From positions 2,790,001 to 2,854,000 of the forward strand of contig NZ_LR594662.1 in NCBI RefSeq assembly GCF_901827175.1: a DNA stretch of 64,000 bases, written 5' to 3'. The stretch is from Variovorax sp. RA8 (GTDB lineage: Bacteria > Pseudomonadota > Gammaproteobacteria > Burkholderiales > Burkholderiaceae_C). Shown piece after piece: positions 16,320 through 25,026 of the stretch. The notes beneath the pieces are model-generated. The model saw only the letters and a list, made by a program, of their open reading frames with translations, did no database searches and was not told the DNA's origin. Numbering within the stretch: position 1 is the first letter of the stretch; each line of letters starts with the position of its first letter. The position numbers were made by a program, and so were the translations under genes.

Positions 16320-16805
16320 CTAGGCGCGGAATTCGACCTCCGCCTCGATCTCTACCGGAATGCCGAAGGGCAGTTCGGCCAGCCCGACCGCGCTGCGCGC
16401 ATGGGCGCCGGCCTCCGGCCCATAGAGCTCGAGGACCAGCTCCGAGAAGCCGTTGATCACCGCGGGCAAGCGGTCGAAGTCGGGCACCGCGTTGACCATG
16501 CCGAACACGCGCACCCAGGCCGTGATGCGGTCCAGGTCGCCGAGGGCGCGCTGCAGGCTCGCCAGGATGCCCAGCGCGGTCAGGCGCGCCGCATGGTGGC
16601 CCTGCTCGAGCGTGAGCTCGCGCCCGACCTTGCCGAGCGGCGCGGCCAGCGAGCCGTCGGCGTTCTGCGGGCCGTGGCCCGAGATCAGAGCCCGGTTGCC
16701 GACGATGCGCACCCAGGGAAAGGGCAGCACCACGCCGGCGGGCATGGGCAGAGGCGGCGGCAGGGTCAGGCCGAGCGACTGGAGCTTGCGTTCGATCTGT
16801 GTCAT
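16320..16805 (-). CDS. RidA/YjgF family protein
   Basis: A 161-residue cytoplasmic protein of the longer RidA subgroup (YjgF-like with extra N-terminus: IERKLQSLGLTLPPPLPMPAG). Motifs include ALISGHGPQNADG and the C-terminal RSAVGLAELPFGIPVEIEAE, where the Arg is the position that binds the imine carboxylate in RidA. The family hydrolyses reactive enamines and imines. This subgroup is less well understood, and deaminase activity is an inference. It lies seven bases after the GNAT gene in the same direction. Confidence 0.82.
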   Translation of the reverse strand: MTQIERKLQSLGLTLPPPLPMPAGVVLPFPWVRIVGNRALISGHGPQNADGSLAAPLGKVGRELTLEQGHHAARLTALGILASLQRALGDLDRITAWVRVFGMVNAVPDFDRLPAVINGFSELVLELYGPEAGAHARSAVGLAELPFGIPVEIEAEVEFRA

Positions 16806-16812
16806 GTGTCGC

Positions 16813-17235
16813 TCATGTGTCGTGGATGAGGCGTCGTCCGAGGCTGATCACATCGTCCTGCGTATACCCGAGCCTGCGGTAGAAAGCGACGACCTCGGCG
16901 TTGGACGAGCGCACGAGGAGGTTGATCTTGGGGCAGCCGCGCTCGGTGAGCAAGCGCTCGGCCTCCCGCATGAGCGCACGGCCGATGGCCATGCGCCGAT
17001 GCTCGGGCGAGACCGCGAGGTAGTAGACCCAGCCGCGGTGGCCGTCGAAGCCGACCATCGCGGAGCCGAGCAGCGTGCCGTCGTCGCCGGTGGCGACCAG
17101 GAAGAGCTCGGGCTGCTCGCCGAGCTTGCGCTGGATGTCGCGGTGGGGGTCGTTCCACGGGCGCGTGAGGCCGCAGGCCTGCCAGAGGGCGATCACACCG
17201 GCTTCGTCGGTGGGTTGGAAAGGGCGAATCTTCAT
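16813..17235 (-). CDS. GNAT family acetyltransferase (YpeA-like)
   Basis: The 140-residue protein is a single GNAT domain. The acetyl-CoA loop is VSPEHRRMAIGRALMREAER, and the C-terminal strand NLLVRSSNAEVVAFYRRLGY is the usual end. The opening MKIRPFQPTDEAGVIALWQA matches YpeA-type acetyltransferases. The substrate is unknown. The start at 17235 is favoured because the longer frame runs through the 3' end of the VOC gene. Confidence 0.82.
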   Translation of the reverse strand: MKIRPFQPTDEAGVIALWQACGLTRPWNDPHRDIQRKLGEQPELFLVATGDDGTLLGSAMVGFDGHRGWVYYLAVSPEHRRMAIGRALMREAERLLTERGCPKINLLVRSSNAEVVAFYRRLGYTQDDVISLGRRLIHDT

Positions 17236-17302
17236 CACGGGAAGAGCGAGTCGGGCGTAGTGCGAGTGTCGCCTGGAGGGGACCGCGCGGAAGCGCAGCC
17301 CT

Positions 17303-17713
17303 TCAGACGCTGCCGGGCGGACCCTTGAGTTCGACCACGTTGCCCTCCGGATCCCGGAGGTAGATGGAAGGGCCGCTGCCTTCCGCGCCGTAGCGCGCTT
17401 CGGTCGGCCCGGCCTGCACGCCATGGGCCGCGAGGTGGCTGCGTATCGCCGCTTCATCGAAGGGATCGACGCGAAGGCAGAAGTGGTCGAGATTGCGGCC
17501 TTCCCGGCCCGGCGGCGCGCCGCCGGCGCGGCCCAGCTCGCCATCGACGGGCACGAGATCCACGATCGAGCGGCCGGCGCGCAGCTGGATCAGGCCGATG
17601 GCCTCCTGCCGGCGCTCGACCGTGCAGCCGAGCACGTCGCAGTAGAAGCCAAGCATGGCGTCGAGATCGACGACGCGCAGGACGATGTGATCGATGTCGC
17701 GGATGTGGATCAT
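17303..17713 (-). CDS. VOC (glyoxalase/dioxygenase superfamily) protein
   Basis: The 136-residue protein has two beta-alpha-beta-beta-beta modules of the vicinal oxygen chelate fold. The expected metal ligands are His9 (IDHIVLRV), His77 (NLDHFCLRV) and Glu128 (NVVELKG). IYLRDPEGNVVELKGPPGS is the usual C-terminal signature. Small VOC proteins include glyoxalase I, fosfomycin resistance enzymes and dioxygenases; the sequence does not decide. It follows the NDH-2 gene by 14 bases. Confidence 0.8.
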   Translation of the reverse strand: MIHIRDIDHIVLRVVDLDAMLGFYCDVLGCTVERRQEAIGLIQLRAGRSIVDLVPVDGELGRAGGAPPGREGRNLDHFCLRVDPFDEAAIRSHLAAHGVQAGPTEARYGAEGSGPSIYLRDPEGNVVELKGPPGSV

Positions 17714-17727
17714 GGCATGGCCGGCTC

Positions 17728-19071
17728 TCAGGACTCGCCCCTGCCCCGCACGTCCGCCACCACCCGCGCATGCCGCTGGAAGCTCCAGTAGGCGCTGGCC
17801 CAGTCCATCAGCACCACGATGCGGTTGCGAAAGCCGATCAGGAAATACGCATGCGCGAAAAGCCAGAACAGCCACGCCAGGCGACCCCAGAAGCGCAGCG
17901 GCCCCATGGGCGTGCCCAGGTCGACCACGGCCGAGTTGCGCCCGATGGTGGCCAGGTTGCCGTAGTCACGGTAGCGGAACGGGACGGTCTCCTTGCCCGC
18001 GAGGCGGCGCAGGATGTTCGCCGCCGCGGCACGGCCCGCCTGCTTGGCGCCGGGGGAGACGCCGGGCACCGGCACGGGCTCCTTGCCGGGGCGATAGCTC
18101 ATGGCTGCCGCCAGGTCCCCGACCACGCTGATCTCGGGATAGCCGGGCAGGCTGAGGTCGGGCAGCACCTTCACGCGGCCGGCGCGGTCGCATTCGGCGC
18201 CCGTGGCCTCGGCCAGCATCCGACCGAGCGGCGAGGCGGCCACGCCGGCGGCCCAGATCACGCAATGGCAGGCGATGCGGTGGGTGCCGGTGCCGGCGCC
18301 GCCGTCGCTGAAGGGCGACTCGACCTCCAGCCCCTCGGGCGTGACTGCCGTCACGCGCGCATTGAGGCGCACCTGCACGCCCAGCTTCTGCAACTGCTCG
18401 AGCGCGCGCTGGCTCAGGACCTCGGGCATGGCCTGCAGCACGCGCGGGCCGCCCTCGATCAGCAGCACCTCGGCCGTGCGTGGGTCGATGTGGCGGAATT
18501 CGCCACTGAGGGTGTGACGCGCGATCTCGGCCAGGGTGCCGGCCATCTCGACGCCGGTCGGGCCGGCGCCGATCACGGCGAAGGTGAGCAGGGCGCGCCG
18601 GCGCGCCGGGTCGGTCTCGACTTCGGCAGCCTCGAAGCTCATCAGGATCCGGCGCCGGATCTCGAAGGCATCGGCCAGGGTCTTGAGGCCGGGGGCCGTG
18701 CGCGACCAGTCGTCGTGGCCGAAGTAGCTGTGGGTCGCGCCCGCGGCCAGGATCAGGTGGTCATACGGCAGGCGGGTGCCGTCGGCCAGATGCACCTCGC
18801 GCGCACCGGGGTCGATGCGCGTCGCCTCGCCGAGCAGGGTGGTGATGTTGGGCTGCCGGCGGAACAGCAGGCGCACCGGCGCGGCGATCGAGGGCGCCGC
18901 CAGGCCGGCGGTCGCGACCTGGTAGAGCAGGGGCTGGAACAGGTGGTGGTTGGTCTTGTCGACGATGGTGATGTCGACGGCCGCGTTCTGCAGCTTTCGC
19001 GCTGCCTCGAGTCCGCCGAAGCCGCAGCCGATGATCACGATTCGGGGGCGGGTGGAGGGGGACGTGCTCAT
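17728..19071 (-). CDS. ndh: Type II NADH dehydrogenase (NDH-2)
   Basis: The 447-residue flavoprotein transfers electrons from NADH to quinone without pumping protons, at the cytoplasmic face of the inner membrane. The FAD-binding Rossmann motif is IVIIGCGFGGLEAARKLQ at residues 10-27, followed by NHHLFQPLLYQVATAGLAAP, which is characteristic of NDH-2. The second Rossmann motif FAVIGAGPTGVEMAGTLAEI binds NADH. A hydrophobic C-terminal segment (LAWLFWLFAHAYFLIGFRNR) anchors it to the membrane. It is the first gene of a leftward run with VOC, GNAT, RidA and LprI genes. Confidence 0.9.
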   Translation of the reverse strand: MSTSPSTRPRIVIIGCGFGGLEAARKLQNAAVDITIVDKTNHHLFQPLLYQVATAGLAAPSIAAPVRLLFRRQPNITTLLGEATRIDPGAREVHLADGTRLPYDHLILAAGATHSYFGHDDWSRTAPGLKTLADAFEIRRRILMSFEAAEVETDPARRRALLTFAVIGAGPTGVEMAGTLAEIARHTLSGEFRHIDPRTAEVLLIEGGPRVLQAMPEVLSQRALEQLQKLGVQVRLNARVTAVTPEGLEVESPFSDGGAGTGTHRIACHCVIWAAGVAASPLGRMLAEATGAECDRAGRVKVLPDLSLPGYPEISVVGDLAAAMSYRPGKEPVPVPGVSPGAKQAGRAAAANILRRLAGKETVPFRYRDYGNLATIGRNSAVVDLGTPMGPLRFWGRLAWLFWLFAHAYFLIGFRNRIVVLMDWASAYWSFQRHARVVADVRGRGES

Positions 19072-19154
19072 CCGCCGGATGATACGCAGGCGCCGTGCAG
19101 GCCCCGGCGTCTTGTGCCAAAGTGTCGCGTTCGACAGGCCGCGCGCCGCGGTCG

Positions 19155-19173
19155 GGGCGCGCGCCGCGCGCCC
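19155..19173. terminator. GC hairpin upstream of egtB
   Basis: A perfect 9-bp stem with a one-base centre (GGGCGCGCG, C, CGCGCGCCC) lies in the 164-base divergent gap between the NDH-2 and EgtB genes. It is followed by TTGTCCT rather than a T-run. It could shield egtB from upstream transcription or mark an operator; nothing decides between these. Confidence 0.3.
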
Positions 19174-19235
19174 TTGTCCTACGGCGCCGGCCTCCGTGCA
19201 TGGGCTAAAACCTTCGGTCCAACAATGGAGACCCC

Positions 19236-20489
19236 ATGAAGCTCACCCGGCCGGCCACGCCCGCGGCGGACGACCTGCGCGATCGGTTCCAGGCGGTGCG
19301 TGCGCACAGCCTCGCGCTGGCGGCCCCGCTCTCGGCGGAGGACCAGTGCATCCAGTCGATGCCCGACGCCAGTCCGACAAAATGGCACCTGGCGCACACC
19401 ACATGGTTCTTCGAGACCGTGCTGCTGCAGCCGCATGCCGAAGGCTATCGCGTGTTCGACGCGGCCTTTGCCTATCTCTTCAATTCTTACTACGAGGCAC
19501 TGGGGCCGCGCCATCCGCGCCCGCAGCGCGGGCTGCTGACGCGACCTTCGCTCGAGCAGGTGCACGCCTACCGGCGCCATGTGGACGAGGCGGTGGAGGC
19601 GTTGCTCGAGAACGATGACGGCGCGGCCGATTGGAATGCGATCGCGGCGATCGTCGAGCTGGGCCTGAACCACGAGCAGCAGCACCAGGAGCTCATCCTC
19701 ACGGACATCCTGCATGCGCTGTCCCGCAGCCCGCTGCTGCCGGCCTACCGTGCGGCGCCCGCGCCTGCACTGCGGCTCGCGTCGGTGGCACCGGCGATGC
19801 GCTGGCTCTCTCAGCCTGGCGGCATCACCGAGGTGGGCCATGCCGGCGGCGGCTTCTGCTTCGACAACGAGACGCCGCGCCATGCGGCCCTGCTGCAGCC
19901 CTACGCCATCGCGGACCGGCTCGTGAATTGCGGCGAGTACGCGCAGTTCATTGCCGATGGCGGCTACCAGCGGCCCGAGCTGTGGCTCTCCGACGGCTGG
20001 GCCGCGGTGCAGGCGCAGGGCTGGCGTCATCCGGCGTACTGGCTTGCCGCCGATGATCCGCGCCTGGCCCACCATGGCACGACGGCGGGGTGGCAGGTCT
20101 TCGGCCTGCATGGCGTGCGGCCGATGGAGCCCGAGGCGCCGGTGTCGCAGCTGAGCTTCTACGAGGCTGCGGCCTATGCCGAGTGGGCCGGGGCGCGCCT
20201 GCCGACCGAGTTCGAGTGGGAGGCCGCACACGATGCGCCCGGCATCTCGCAGACGAGCGGCCATGTCTGGCAATGGACGCGGTCGTCCTATGACCCTTAT
20301 CCGGGTTTCCGTCCGTTGTCGGGCGTGGCGGCCGAATACAACGGCAAGTTCATGGTGGGCCAGCTGGTGCTGCGCGGCGGCAGCGTCGCCACGCCATCGG
20401 GTCATTCGCGGCCCAGCTACCGCAACTTCTTCCCGCCGGCCGCGCGCTGGCAGTTCTCGGGGCTACGGCTCGCCAAGGATCTTCGATGA
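19236..20489 (+). CDS. egtB: Ergothioneine biosynthesis protein EgtB (sulfoxide synthase)
   Basis: The 417-residue non-haem iron enzyme couples hercynine to a thiol (gamma-glutamylcysteine or cysteine) with oxygen. The N-terminal DinB-like part supplies the three iron ligands, predicted here as His51 (KWHLAHTTWFFE), His146 and His150 (NHEQQHQELILTD). The C-terminal formylglycine-generating-enzyme-like domain ends with LRGGSVATPSGHSRPSYRNF and FSGLRLAKD. No EgtC or EgtA homologue is in the cluster, so the thiol donor may be cysteine or the gamma-glutamylcysteine made by GshA; that is inference. Its stop overlaps the egtD start by ATGA (20486-20489). Confidence 0.92.
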   Translation: MKLTRPATPAADDLRDRFQAVRAHSLALAAPLSAEDQCIQSMPDASPTKWHLAHTTWFFETVLLQPHAEGYRVFDAAFAYLFNSYYEALGPRHPRPQRGLLTRPSLEQVHAYRRHVDEAVEALLENDDGAADWNAIAAIVELGLNHEQQHQELILTDILHALSRSPLLPAYRAAPAPALRLASVAPAMRWLSQPGGITEVGHAGGGFCFDNETPRHAALLQPYAIADRLVNCGEYAQFIADGGYQRPELWLSDGWAAVQAQGWRHPAYWLAADDPRLAHHGTTAGWQVFGLHGVRPMEPEAPVSQLSFYEAAAYAEWAGARLPTEFEWEAAHDAPGISQTSGHVWQWTRSSYDPYPGFRPLSGVAAEYNGKFMVGQLVLRGGSVATPSGHSRPSYRNFFPPAARWQFSGLRLAKDLR

Positions 20490-21472
20490 GTATTCCCGCC
20501 ATCAGCCTGCATGCATTCCGCAGCGCACAGCGGGCAGCGCCGCTTTCCGATTTCGGCCGCGAGCTGTTCGAGGGGCTGAGCCGCAGCCCGCGCGCCATAT
20601 CGCCCAAGTTCTTCTACGACGCGGCCGGCTCGCAGCTCTTCGACCGCATCTGCGAGCTGCCCGAGTACTACCCGACGCGCACCGAGATGCGCATCCTCAC
20701 CGAGCGCGCGCCCGAGATCGCGGCCCAGATCGGCCCCCATGCCGAGGTCATCGAGTTCGGCGCCGGCTCGCTCACCAAGGTGCGGCTGCTGCTCGATGCG
20801 CTGCACGCGCCGCGGCGCTACGTGCCGATCGACATCTCGGGCGAGCACCTCGAGGCGGCCGCGCAGCGCCTGCGCACCGACTACCCGCACCTCGGGGTGC
20901 AGCCCGTGGTGGCCGACTACACCATGCCGCTGGTGCTGCCGGCACGGGGCGAAGGCATGGGCCAGCGCGTGGGCTTTTTTCCCGGCTCGACGCTCGGCAA
21001 CTTCAGCCCCGAGGAGGCGCTCGCCTTCCTGCAGCTCGCGCAGCGCCTGCTGCGCGGCGGCGGCCTGCTGCTGGGCGTGGACCTCGTCAAGGACCCGGCG
21101 CGGCTGCATGCCGCCTACAACGACGCGCAGGGCGTGACGGCTGCCTTCAACCTCAACCTGCTGCGCCGTGCCAACCGCGAGCTCGGCACCGACTTCGACC
21201 TGGAGGGCTTCTCGCACGCGGCCTTCTACAACGCGCCGCTGCGCCGCATCGAGATGCACCTGGCGAGCCGCCGCGCGCAGACCGTCACGCTCGACGGCCA
21301 GCGCTTCCAATTCGAGGAGGGCGAGACCATCCACACCGAGAACTCGTACAAGTTCACTGTCGATGGCCTGCGGGCCCTGGCCGTGAAGGCCGGGCTCAGG
21401 CCGGCGGCGGTGTGGACCGATCCCGAGCGGCTTTTCCGCGTGCACTGGCTGCAGTCGCCCGCGGCACAATAG
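20486..21472 (+). CDS. egtD: L-histidine N(alpha)-methyltransferase EgtD
   Basis: The 328-residue SAM-dependent enzyme trimethylates histidine to hercynine, the first step of ergothioneine synthesis. Family motifs are KFFYDAAGSQLFDRICELPE and YYPTRTE near the start, IEFGAGSLTKVRLLLDAL (SAM-binding motif I), VGFFPGSTLGNFSPEEA and the C-terminal ENSYKFTVDGLRALAVKAG. These match EgtD/DUF2260 proteins well. It is translationally coupled to egtB. Confidence 0.93.
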   Translation: MSIPAISLHAFRSAQRAAPLSDFGRELFEGLSRSPRAISPKFFYDAAGSQLFDRICELPEYYPTRTEMRILTERAPEIAAQIGPHAEVIEFGAGSLTKVRLLLDALHAPRRYVPIDISGEHLEAAAQRLRTDYPHLGVQPVVADYTMPLVLPARGEGMGQRVGFFPGSTLGNFSPEEALAFLQLAQRLLRGGGLLLGVDLVKDPARLHAAYNDAQGVTAAFNLNLLRRANRELGTDFDLEGFSHAAFYNAPLRRIEMHLASRRAQTVTLDGQRFQFEEGETIHTENSYKFTVDGLRALAVKAGLRPAAVWTDPERLFRVHWLQSPAAQ

Positions 21473-21507
21473 CTCCGTCCCGCGATCGGCGGGCCTTGGA
21501 GATCTGG

Positions 21508-21789
21508 ATGAAAGCAACCTGGAACGGCGTCACCATCGCCGAGAGCGATGACACCGTGCTCGTCGAAGGCAACCACTATTTCCCGGCGAGCGCGCTCAAT
21601 CGCGACTACGTCACCTTCAGCAACCACAAGACTACCTGCCCCTGGAAGGGCACGGCCAGCTACTACTCGCTGCTGGTCAACGGCGAGCTCAATGCCGATG
21701 CCGCCTGGTACTACGCCGACCCCAAGCCCGAGGCCGAGATGGTGCGCGACCGCGTCGCCTTCTGGAAGGGCGTGAAGGTGGGCGAGTGA
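21508..21789 (+). CDS. DUF427 domain protein
   Basis: The 93-residue single-domain protein has the DUF427 pattern: MKATWNGVTIAESDDTVLVE, the VTFSNHKTTCPWKGTASYYS loop with conserved Cys, and a C-terminal YYADPKPEAEM. The biochemical role is unknown. The gene sits between egtD and the dioxygenase gene and its stop overlaps the next start by GTGA, so it is part of the ergothioneine operon. The conserved Cys in TTCPWKG might bind a ligand, which is only a suggestion. Confidence 0.85.
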   Translation: MKATWNGVTIAESDDTVLVEGNHYFPASALNRDYVTFSNHKTTCPWKGTASYYSLLVNGELNADAAWYYADPKPEAEMVRDRVAFWKGVKVGE

Positions 21790-22529
21790 GCTTCGGGGCC
21801 TTCGATCCGCCTTTTGCCCCTGTAGACCGGCTCGTTCCCGCACTGCGGCAGGACGGCTATGCGGTGCTGAGCCCCCAGGGCGTGGCCGAATGGCTGGGTT
21901 GCCCGCTCGCGGAGCTCGAACTGCTGCACGCCGACTGGGACCATCTGCCCCTGGACGAGTACCTCAAGGATGGCGGCCGCTATCGGACCCGCCGCCACGC
22001 CTGTTTCATGGTCGAGGACGCGGTCATCGAGCAGGTGCCGCACCGCGCGCACTGGCAGCCGGTCGAGTACAACGCGCTGCATGGCGGCATGCAGCGCTGG
22101 TTCGCGCCGATGGAGGCCGGCACGCTGGTGCAGCCCGCGTGGCAGGCGCTCATCAAGGGCCTGGCCGAGGTGGCGAACGGCCTGCGCGGCAGCCAGCGCT
22201 GGTACGTGGAGGCGCACCAGTTCCGCATCGACACGGCCGACGGCATCGGCCGCCCGACGCCCGAGGGCGCGCATCGCGACGGCGTCGACCTGGTCGCAGT
22301 GGCGCTGGTGGGGCGCCACAACATCAAGGGCGGTGAAACCCGCGTGTTCGAGGCCGCGGGCCGTCGCGGCGAGCGCTTCACCATGACGGAGCCGTGGACC
22401 CTGATGCTCGTCGACGACGCGCGCGTGATCCACGAATCGACGCCGATCCAGCCGCTGGTGGACAGCCAGCCCGGCTGGCGCGACACGCTGGTCGTGACCT
22501 GCCGCGCGGGCTCCTTCCAGGGCGATTGA
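21786..22529 (+). CDS. 2OG-Fe(II) dioxygenase family protein in the egt cluster
   Basis: The 247-residue enzyme uses a GTG start (21786) that overlaps the DUF427 stop. It resembles the 2OG-Fe_Oxy_2 family (PF10014), whose known members hydroxylate free L-amino acids such as isoleucine. The predicted iron triad is His163 and Asp165 (EGAHRDGVD) and His216 (DARVIHES), with Arg232 likely to hold 2-oxoglutarate. Placement at the end of egtB-egtD-DUF427 suggests it acts on ergothioneine, hercynine or a related amino acid; that is inference. No other candidate gene in the cluster would explain the association. Confidence 0.8.
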   Translation: MSFGAFDPPFAPVDRLVPALRQDGYAVLSPQGVAEWLGCPLAELELLHADWDHLPLDEYLKDGGRYRTRRHACFMVEDAVIEQVPHRAHWQPVEYNALHGGMQRWFAPMEAGTLVQPAWQALIKGLAEVANGLRGSQRWYVEAHQFRIDTADGIGRPTPEGAHRDGVDLVAVALVGRHNIKGGETRVFEAAGRRGERFTMTEPWTLMLVDDARVIHESTPIQPLVDSQPGWRDTLVVTCRAGSFQGD

Positions 22530-22540
22530 GCACCCCGGCG

Positions 22541-22567
22541 CCGGGCCGTAGAAGTCCTACAGCCCGG
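22541..22567. terminator. Imperfect hairpin after the egt cluster
   Basis: A stem of CCGGGC plus GTAG pairs with CTAC plus GCCCGG around AAGTC, with one C-A mismatch, starting 12 bases after the dioxygenase stop. No T-run follows. It probably marks the end of the cluster transcript, but the evidence is only the fold. Confidence 0.35.
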
Positions 22568-22645
22568 ACACCGCCCTGGATGTACATTCGAGGCCCGGTT
22601 CGGCTGAGAGCCAGAGAGCCATCAAGTGAACAAACGAGGTCTCCC

Positions 22646-23083
22646 ATGTTCAATCACATCCTGGTTCCGATCGACGGGTCCGAAACATCGATGCTCGCGG
22701 TGAGCAAGGCCAGCGGACTCGCGTTGGCGTTCGGCAGCCGCATCACCTTGATCCACGTGGTGGACAACTATCCGTTCATCGGCGTCGGCGCCGACTACGC
22801 GCTGGGCCAGAACGAATACCTCGCGGCCGCCACCAGCAGCGCCAATGCCGCGCTGGCGCGCGGCGTCGCGGCCCTGGCCGCGGAAGGCCTGCACAGCGAC
22901 CAGCGCGTGATCGACGGCCACGTGGTGCACGAAGGCATCGTCGACACCGCGGAAGCGATCGGGGCCGACCTGATCGTGATGGGCTCGCACGGCCGCTCCG
23001 GCATCGAGAAACTGCTCCTGGGCAGCGTCACGCAGCGTGTGCTGCAGGACGCCAAGGTGCCGGTGCTCGTGGTGAAAGGCTGA
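22646..23083 (+). CDS. Universal stress protein UspA family
   Basis: The 145-residue cytoplasmic protein has the UspA fold. The N-terminal FNHILVPIDGSETSMLAVSK and the ATP-binding loop GSHGRSGIEKLLLGSVTQRV (G-2x-G-9x-G-S type) show a nucleotide-binding member. The tail KVPVLVVKG is typical. It is a single gene with its own spacer, upstream of the pseudouridine synthase gene transcribed in the opposite direction. Confidence 0.88.
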   Translation: MFNHILVPIDGSETSMLAVSKASGLALAFGSRITLIHVVDNYPFIGVGADYALGQNEYLAAATSSANAALARGVAALAAEGLHSDQRVIDGHVVHEGIVDTAEAIGADLIVMGSHGRSGIEKLLLGSVTQRVLQDAKVPVLVVKG

Positions 23084-23095
23084 CGACCGGGGCGC

Positions 23096-23737
23096 TCACT
23101 CGAAAGGCGGCGCACTCTCGAAGCGCAGCAGGCGGCCATCGGCGGGATGGGCGAATTCGAGTTCGCTCGCATGCAGCAGCAGGCGCTCTGCGCGCCGCTG
23201 CACTTGCTCGCCGCCATAGAGCGTGTCGCCGAGGATCGGGTGGCCGATCGACAGCAGGTGCACGCGCAATTGGTGGGTGCGGCCGGTCAGCGGTTCCAGC
23301 CACAGGTGACTCGCATCGCGATCGGGCAAGAGCCGCTTCACGCGCCAGCGTGTCCTGCTCGGCTTGCCGTTCAACGCATCGACCTTCTGCAGCGGGCGGT
23401 TGGGCCAGTCGGCGATGAGCGGGGCATCGATCAGCGACCACGCGTCGGACACGGGAAGCGATCCGTCCACGATGGCTTCGTAGCGCTTTTGCACACGCCG
23501 CTGCGCAAAGGCATCGCCGAGCGCGCGCTGCATCGCGGGGCTTCGCGCCATGAGCACCAGGCCGCTGGTGGCCATGTCGAGTCGATGCACCACCAGCGCC
23601 TCGGGCCAGCGCGCCTGCGCGCGGGCGCTGAGGCAGTCCTGCTTGTCCTCGCCGCGGCCGGGCACGCACAGGAGGCCGGCGGGCTTGTCGAGCACCAGCA
23701 CGTCGGCGTCTTCATGGATCACGATGAGCGAGGTCAT
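23096..23737 (-). CDS. RluA-family pseudouridine synthase
   Basis: The 213-residue enzyme isomerises uridine in structured RNA. The catalytic Asp54 lies in HRLDMATSG, and LEPLTGRTHQLRVHL and HPILGDTLYGG are further RluA signatures. There is no S4 domain, as in RluA itself (dual 23S rRNA/tRNA specificity). The exact target cannot be read from the sequence. It is divergent from the MFS gene. Confidence 0.88.
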   Translation of the reverse strand: MTSLIVIHEDADVLVLDKPAGLLCVPGRGEDKQDCLSARAQARWPEALVVHRLDMATSGLVLMARSPAMQRALGDAFAQRRVQKRYEAIVDGSLPVSDAWSLIDAPLIADWPNRPLQKVDALNGKPSRTRWRVKRLLPDRDASHLWLEPLTGRTHQLRVHLLSIGHPILGDTLYGGEQVQRRAERLLLHASELEFAHPADGRLLRFESAPPFE

Positions 23738-23784
23738 GGCCGAGCGAGTCTATGAGGCTTCGGGCCTCGGCTATCCTCGACGCG

Positions 23785-25026
23785 ATGTCCATTCCCGCTG
23801 CCGCCTCGCCGACATTCATCGATCTCACACGCGAGCGGCCCTTCATGCGGATGTGGAGCGCGCGGCTCTTCGGAACCGCGGGCAGCCAGATGCTGCTGGT
23901 CGCGATCGGCTGGCACATGTACGAGCTGACCGGCAGCGCCTGGGACCTGGGGCTGGTGGGGCTCTACCAGTTCGTGCCGGCACTGCTGCTGGCACTGCTG
24001 GCGGGGCACGTGGTCGATCGCCATCATCGCGGCCGCATCGTCGCGGCCTGCCTGGCGGTGCAGGGGCTGGTGGCGCTGGTGCTGCTGCTTGCCGTGCAAG
24101 GCCACCACGACTCGCGTGCGCTGCTGCTCGGGCTGTCGCTGGTGCTGGGCGCGGTGCGCGCCTTCCAGATGCCGGCGCAGCAGGCCTTGACGCCGCTGCT
24201 GGTGCCGCCGCTGATGCTGCCGCGGGCCATGGCCTTCAGTTCGGCCGGCATGCAAGGCGCGATCATCGGCGGCCCGGCGCTGGGCGGCCTGCTTTTCGCT
24301 GCCGGGACCGGCGTGGTCTATGGTGCGGGCCTGCTCTTCTTCGCGGTGGGCAGCCTGCTGGTGATGAAGGTGCGCTACGAGCACGCGCCGCCGCCGCGCG
24401 AGCCGGTGTCGCTGTCGACCGTGCTGGCGGGCGTGAACTTCATCTGGCACCGCAAGCCGGTGCTCGGCGCGGTCTCGCTCGACCTGTTCGCGGTGCTGCT
24501 CGGCGGCGCCGTCGCGCTGCTGCCGATCTTTGCCAAGGACATCCTGCACACGGGCCCGTGGGGCCTGGGGCTGTTGCGCAGCGCGCCCGCGGTGGGAGCG
24601 CTCGCGGCCTCGATCCTGCTCACGCGGCGGCCCATCGAGCGCCGCGTAGGGCGCGCGCTGTTGATCGCCGTGGCAGCGTTCGGCGTCTGCATGATCGTGT
24701 TCGGCTTGTCGCGCAGCTTTCTCGTGTCGCTGCTTGCGCTGGCGGTCTCGGGCGCGGCCGACATGGTCAACGTGGTGATCCGGCAGACGCTGGTGCAGCT
24801 GGAGACGCCGGACGCGATGCGCGGGCGGGTGAGCGCCGTCAATTCGATCTTCATCGGCGCCAGCAACCAGCTGGGCGAGTTCGAATCGGGCGCCACCGCG
24901 GCGCTGCTGGGGCCGGTGGGGTCGGTGGTCCTGGGCGGCGTCGGCACCGTGCTGGTGGCGCTGGCCTGGTTCCGGCTCTTCCCGTCGCTGGCGTCGCGCG
25001 ATCGGCTGGTAAAGCCGGTGGACTAG
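23785..25026 (+). CDS. MFS transporter (MFS_3/enterobactin exporter-like)
   Basis: The 413-residue inner membrane protein has about 12 helices. The first helix region (MWSARLFGTAGSQMLLVAIG) and AGHVVDRHHRGRIVAACLAV match the MFS_3 group of exporters such as EntS. The loop MRGRVSAVNSIFIGASNQLG is the group's second-half signature. The start at 23785 (MSIPAAASP) is chosen because the earlier ATG at 23752 would add residues with no ribosome site; neither has a strong one. The substrate is unknown, and no siderophore genes are nearby. Confidence 0.78.
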   Translation: MSIPAAASPTFIDLTRERPFMRMWSARLFGTAGSQMLLVAIGWHMYELTGSAWDLGLVGLYQFVPALLLALLAGHVVDRHHRGRIVAACLAVQGLVALVLLLAVQGHHDSRALLLGLSLVLGAVRAFQMPAQQALTPLLVPPLMLPRAMAFSSAGMQGAIIGGPALGGLLFAAGTGVVYGAGLLFFAVGSLLVMKVRYEHAPPPREPVSLSTVLAGVNFIWHRKPVLGAVSLDLFAVLLGGAVALLPIFAKDILHTGPWGLGLLRSAPAVGALAASILLTRRPIERRVGRALLIAVAAFGVCMIVFGLSRSFLVSLLALAVSGAADMVNVVIRQTLVQLETPDAMRGRVSAVNSIFIGASNQLGEFESGATAALLGPVGSVVLGGVGTVLVALAWFRLFPSLASRDRLVKPVD

